A DNA stretch of 64,000 nucleotides from CAMAXB01 sp964476565 (GTDB lineage Bacteria; Verrucomicrobiota; Verrucomicrobiia; Opitutales; Opitutaceae): positions 16,435 to 80,434 of the forward strand of contig CAYZBG010000014.1 in assembly GCA_964476565.1 (NCBI GenBank), read 5' to 3'. The position numbers and the translations under genes were made by a program. Under the pieces are notes generated by a model. It did not search any database. It saw only the letters and a program-made list of their open reading frames with translations, and was not told where the DNA came from. Below, piece by piece: positions 61,444 to 64,000 of the stretch (positions are counted from its first letter, which is position 1; every line of letters starts with the position of its first letter).

Positions 61444-62862
61444 TTGAAATACCCGGCGCGCCTCTCCCTCCTTTTCTTTGCTGCCTGCGGTCTGCTCCCC
61501 GCAGGGGACCCCGCTCCGGCGAACCAGCCCAATGTGGTCATCATCCTCGCCGACGACTTGGGCTACGGCGACCTCGGCTGTTACGGCCAGCCGAAGTTCA
61601 AGACGCCGAACATCGATCGCCTCGCCGCAACCGGAGCGCGGCTCACGCAGTTCAACTGCCCGGCGCCGTATTGCGCGCCGACGCGGGCATCGCTGCTCAC
61701 CGGCCGTTATCCTTTCCGCAATGGCATGACGGGCAACCCAGCGCCGGATGGCCAGCGGCCCGAGGAAGACACGCTCCATTTGCCGGAGCGCGAGATCACG
61801 CTCGCCCAGCTCTTCCAGCATGCGGGCTACGCCACCGGCATGGTCGGCAAATGGCACCTAGGGCACGCGCGGCCGGAGTGGCTCCCAACGCATCGCGGTT
61901 TCGACGAATACCTGGGGATTCCCTATTCGAACGACATGCGCCCCGTCCAGCTGCTCGAGGGCGACCGGCCCATTGAATATCCCATCGTTCAGGCTAACCT
62001 CACCCAGCGCTACACTGCCCGCGCGATCGATTTCATCCGGCGCAACAAGCAGCGGGGCTTTTTCCTCTACCTCGCCCACGCGATGCCGCACAAGCCGCTG
62101 GCCCCTTCAGAAGCGTTCTACAAGAAATCGGGCGCCGGATTATATGGCGACGTGCTGGCCGAACTCGACTGGAGTGTGGGACAGGTCATGCAGACCCTCC
62201 ACGAACTAGGGCTCGATGAGAAAACCCTCGTCATTTTCGTGAGCGACAACGGCCCCTACTACGGCGGCAGCACGGGCGGTCTCCGCGGCATGAAGGCAGG
62301 TTCCTATGAAGGGGGCTACCGGGTGCCCTGCATTGCCCGCTGGCCGGGGAAAATACCCGCCGGCCACGTCAACCACTCACCCGCCGTAATGATGGATCTG
62401 TTCACCACGACGTTGAACGCCGCGGCCATCGCACCGCCTGCGGACCGCGTGATCGACGGCCGTGACCTCATGCCCCAGTTCACCTCGGACGCCCCCAGCC
62501 CGCATGAGATTATACTTGGCCACCTCGGAGCACGTCTGGCCACGGTACGCGACACCCGATGGAAACTGCACGTTCTCCCTGCGCAGGATTCGCGGAACAA
62601 ACTCCCGGAAGCCGGCCAGCGCTGGATCGACCCGCGCGCTCCCGACGGTGTGACAATCCTGGCGCCGTTCGAGCAGTATTCCCCAAGCGAATACCCGGGT
62701 CTCACCACCGGAATCGCGTCCGCCGCCATGCAACTCTTTGACCTCGAAGCCGACCCCGGGGAACAATACGATGTGGCGGCCGATCATCCGGAGGTTGTGG
62801 CCCGCCTGCGCGCACGCTACGACGAACTCGTCAAGGAAGCGGCGTCGACGTCGGGCGACTGA
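61444..62862 (+). CDS. Arylsulfatase-like sulfatase (S1 family)
   Basis: 472 aa from a TTG at 61444, the only start that gives a signal peptide (LSLLFFAACGLLPAG); no ATG lies before the sulfatase core. Motifs: VVIILADDLGYGDLGCYG, formylglycine site CAPTRAS with Cys77, Pro79, Arg81, GYATGMVGKWHLGH, AHAMPHKPLAPSEAFYKKSG and VSDNGPYYGGSTGGLRGMKA. It hydrolyses sulfate esters on sugars. The upstream region, 61351-61443, lacks any clear ribosome-binding site. Substrate unknown. Confidence 0.9.
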   Translation: MKYPARLSLLFFAACGLLPAGDPAPANQPNVVIILADDLGYGDLGCYGQPKFKTPNIDRLAATGARLTQFNCPAPYCAPTRASLLTGRYPFRNGMTGNPAPDGQRPEEDTLHLPEREITLAQLFQHAGYATGMVGKWHLGHARPEWLPTHRGFDEYLGIPYSNDMRPVQLLEGDRPIEYPIVQANLTQRYTARAIDFIRRNKQRGFFLYLAHAMPHKPLAPSEAFYKKSGAGLYGDVLAELDWSVGQVMQTLHELGLDEKTLVIFVSDNGPYYGGSTGGLRGMKAGSYEGGYRVPCIARWPGKIPAGHVNHSPAVMMDLFTTTLNAAAIAPPADRVIDGRDLMPQFTSDAPSPHEIILGHLGARLATVRDTRWKLHVLPAQDSRNKLPEAGQRWIDPRAPDGVTILAPFEQYSPSEYPGLTTGIASAAMQLFDLEADPGEQYDVAADHPEVVARLRARYDELVKEAASTSGD

Positions 62863-63465
62863 ACCTTTCACTCAAGACCGGAAGAAGGCGACGGCCAGGG
62901 ATATCGTGGCCGCCGTGAGGACCTGAACATCGACCCACGCCTCGCGGGATAGGGGAAGTGTTCGCGCCGTCCTCAGCGTCGTGTGCGCCAGTGACAACTT
63001 GCGACACCGAGAGAACTAAACGCACCCAGCGTGACCGAGATTGCGTAAATCGATATCCCATTGCCTCGAGGGACATAGGGAACGAAAGCCCCGCGCTGCT
63101 ATGCTCGTGCCTTCATCCATGGCGAAGGCAATCGTCACTTTCGCCGGCGCAAGATGTCGCGACGTCGGTTCGCTAGGCGACGCTGCGGAGATTCACGATC
63201 ACCCGTTCGTTTCGCGCTATATCGAGCGCGTCTGCGAACGGTCCTTGGGGGTCGCGTCCACCCCGGGGCACGCGAGTCGCCAGTGCAGAAGGACTGCCCA
63301 TCCCCTTATCGGGGGATGGGCGGGTTTTTGGGAATATGAGACACTCCGAGAAACTCCGCTGAGCGCTTCGGTGCCTCCCTGTAAGCCAAGCCGCCCGATT
63401 CCAGCCGATTGAGTCGCGCCCCATCGATTCTCCGTCCTCACCCAGAACCCCAACAGCGTCACCCT
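62863..63465. other. Intergenic region containing palindrome 4
   Basis: About 600 nt between the sulfatase and the TonB receptor fragment. No open frame in it resembles a real protein. Its only recognisable element is the palindrome at 63296-63321. It should hold the TonB receptor promoter. Confidence 0.6.
63296..63321. promoter_or_regulatory. Palindrome 4, upstream of the TonB receptor gene
   Basis: A 10-bp inverted repeat (GCCCATCCCC 63296-63305 with GGGGATGGGC 63312-63321) and a 6-nt spacer, 157 bp upstream of the TonB gene. Half-sites are spaced as in the other copies. It is followed by GGGTTTTTG, so a terminator role is also possible here; the other copies lack a T tract. Confidence 0.6.
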
Positions 63466-63960
63466 ATGTACAGCCGACGACCAAGCCCCCCCAGCACTCG
63501 CCTCCTCATCGCGGCGATTTTATCGTTCCTATCGCTATCCGCTGCCGCCCAAGTCGAGCCGGAACCTGTCGTATTAAATCCGTTCGTCGTAAACACCGAC
63601 TCGACCAGCGGGTATTACGCGTCCGAAACCTTGTCGGGAACGCAACTGAGGACTCCGGTCCGTGACCTGGCAAACCCGATCACGATTCTTACCGAGGAGT
63701 TCATGCAAGACATCGGCGCAGTAGACTATCAGGAGGCCCTGGAGTTCCTGCCCAGCACCCGCGAGTTCAAGGGAGATTCCTCTGATTCTGAAGGCGTCGG
63801 AAATCGCACCGGCACGCCTTACTCCGTGCGCGGCTTTACCTCGAACACGCTTACCAACAATTTCTTCACCACTCGCGTCAAGCTCGACAACTACAACACC
63901 GAAACGGTGACCCAATCCCGGGGTCCCAATTCCCTGCTCTTTGGACTAGCAGGCCGCTGA
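63466..63960 (+). CDS. TonB-dependent receptor, N-terminal part, truncated by early stop
   Basis: 164 aa from the ATG at 63466, with a signal peptide (about 1-29, SAAAQ) and the start of an Opitutaceae TonB plug: LNPFVVNTDSTSGYYASETL, GTQLRTPVRDLANPITILTE, TPYSVRGFTSNTLTNNFFTT and ETVTQSRGPNSLLFGLAG. Normal receptors continue past the NSLLFG motif for over 800 residues; here a TGA at 63958 cuts it within the plug. The sequence after LLFGLA no longer matches the family, suggesting an insertion at about 63944. The window ends 40 nt on, so this is not resolved. Confidence 0.75.
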   Translation: MYSRRPSPPSTRLLIAAILSFLSLSAAAQVEPEPVVLNPFVVNTDSTSGYYASETLSGTQLRTPVRDLANPITILTEEFMQDIGAVDYQEALEFLPSTREFKGDSSDSEGVGNRTGTPYSVRGFTSNTLTNNFFTTRVKLDNYNTETVTQSRGPNSLLFGLAGR

Positions 63961-64000
63961 AGAACTCCGCGATTTGATATAGTCCGACCACATTCTCGTG

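Noticed and set aside
63296..63330. Terminator interpretation of palindrome 4
   Set aside because: A T tract follows, but the same palindrome elsewhere lacks one and lies upstream of genes, so a shared operator is more likely; not fully excluded.
1..64000. CRISPR arrays, phage genes, transposases, rRNA genes
   Set aside because: Reading through the window I saw no regularly spaced repeats, no phage structural genes, no intact transposase and no rRNA; only one tRNA.

Overview
This GC-rich window (roughly two thirds G+C by eye) most resembles a member of the Verrucomicrobiota, probably family Opitutaceae. The pointers are large TonB-dependent receptors with Opitutaceae-style plug regions, several sulfatases beside GH71/99-like glycosidases, a PPi-type phosphofructokinase, and small phylum-style membrane proteins. 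The assignment is inferred from protein content only; there is no rRNA gene. A run of 100 Ns (13379-13478) marks an assembly gap.

Layout. 1-10.5 kb is mostly housekeeping: a partial acyltransferase, a PPi-dependent phosphofructokinase with its terminator, a VOC protein, an epimerase-like protein with a PAS histidine kinase, rsfS-nadD, a gluconate-type permease overlapping a short-chain dehydrogenase, and two tandem Hsp20 genes. 10.7-18 kb has a PatB/MalY-type lyase and a glycan-uptake locus (LacI regulator, TonB receptor, gap, right-handed beta-helix protein). 18-30.5 kb has a tRNA-dihydrouridine synthase, a secretion-type GspC/PilP-like protein with repeated LKPK motifs, FKBP, a DEAD-box helicase, an RRM protein, an S4 protein, a DUF5069-gluconokinase fusion, a penicillin-acylase family protein, a nucleoside deoxyribosyltransferase-like protein, uracil phosphoribosyltransferase and TerC.

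30.7-36.4 kb is the most notable operon: a compact, mostly overlapping ebo cluster (small first gene, eboB, eboE, eboC, eboD, eboF). This conserved set has been linked to handling and export of a precursor metabolite, but its chemistry is largely unknown.

36.4-48.3 kb holds a hybrid sensor kinase, then a CusABC/Czc-like heavy-metal efflux operon with two YHS/TRASH-like metal proteins, divergent from a three-gene anti-sigma, CnrX-like sensor and ECF sigma set in cnrYXH order. The adaptor gene carries a frameshift and the outer-membrane gene an in-frame TAG.

48.35-64 kb starts with tRNA-Glu(TTC) and then looks like an accessory island: unidentified gene remnants, a Gfo/Idh/MocA oxidoreductase, a NarL-type two-component system, two GH71/99-like hydrolases, two intact and two broken sulfatases, a truncated AraC gene, a TIM-barrel protein, a beta-barrel-like protein, a GH fragment and a truncated TonB receptor. 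Four 18-bp-spaced palindromes (ATCCCC-N6-GGGGAT type) and one variant lie only in front of these genes, including the divergent promoter of the two-component system. They are the best candidate for a new regulon operator here.
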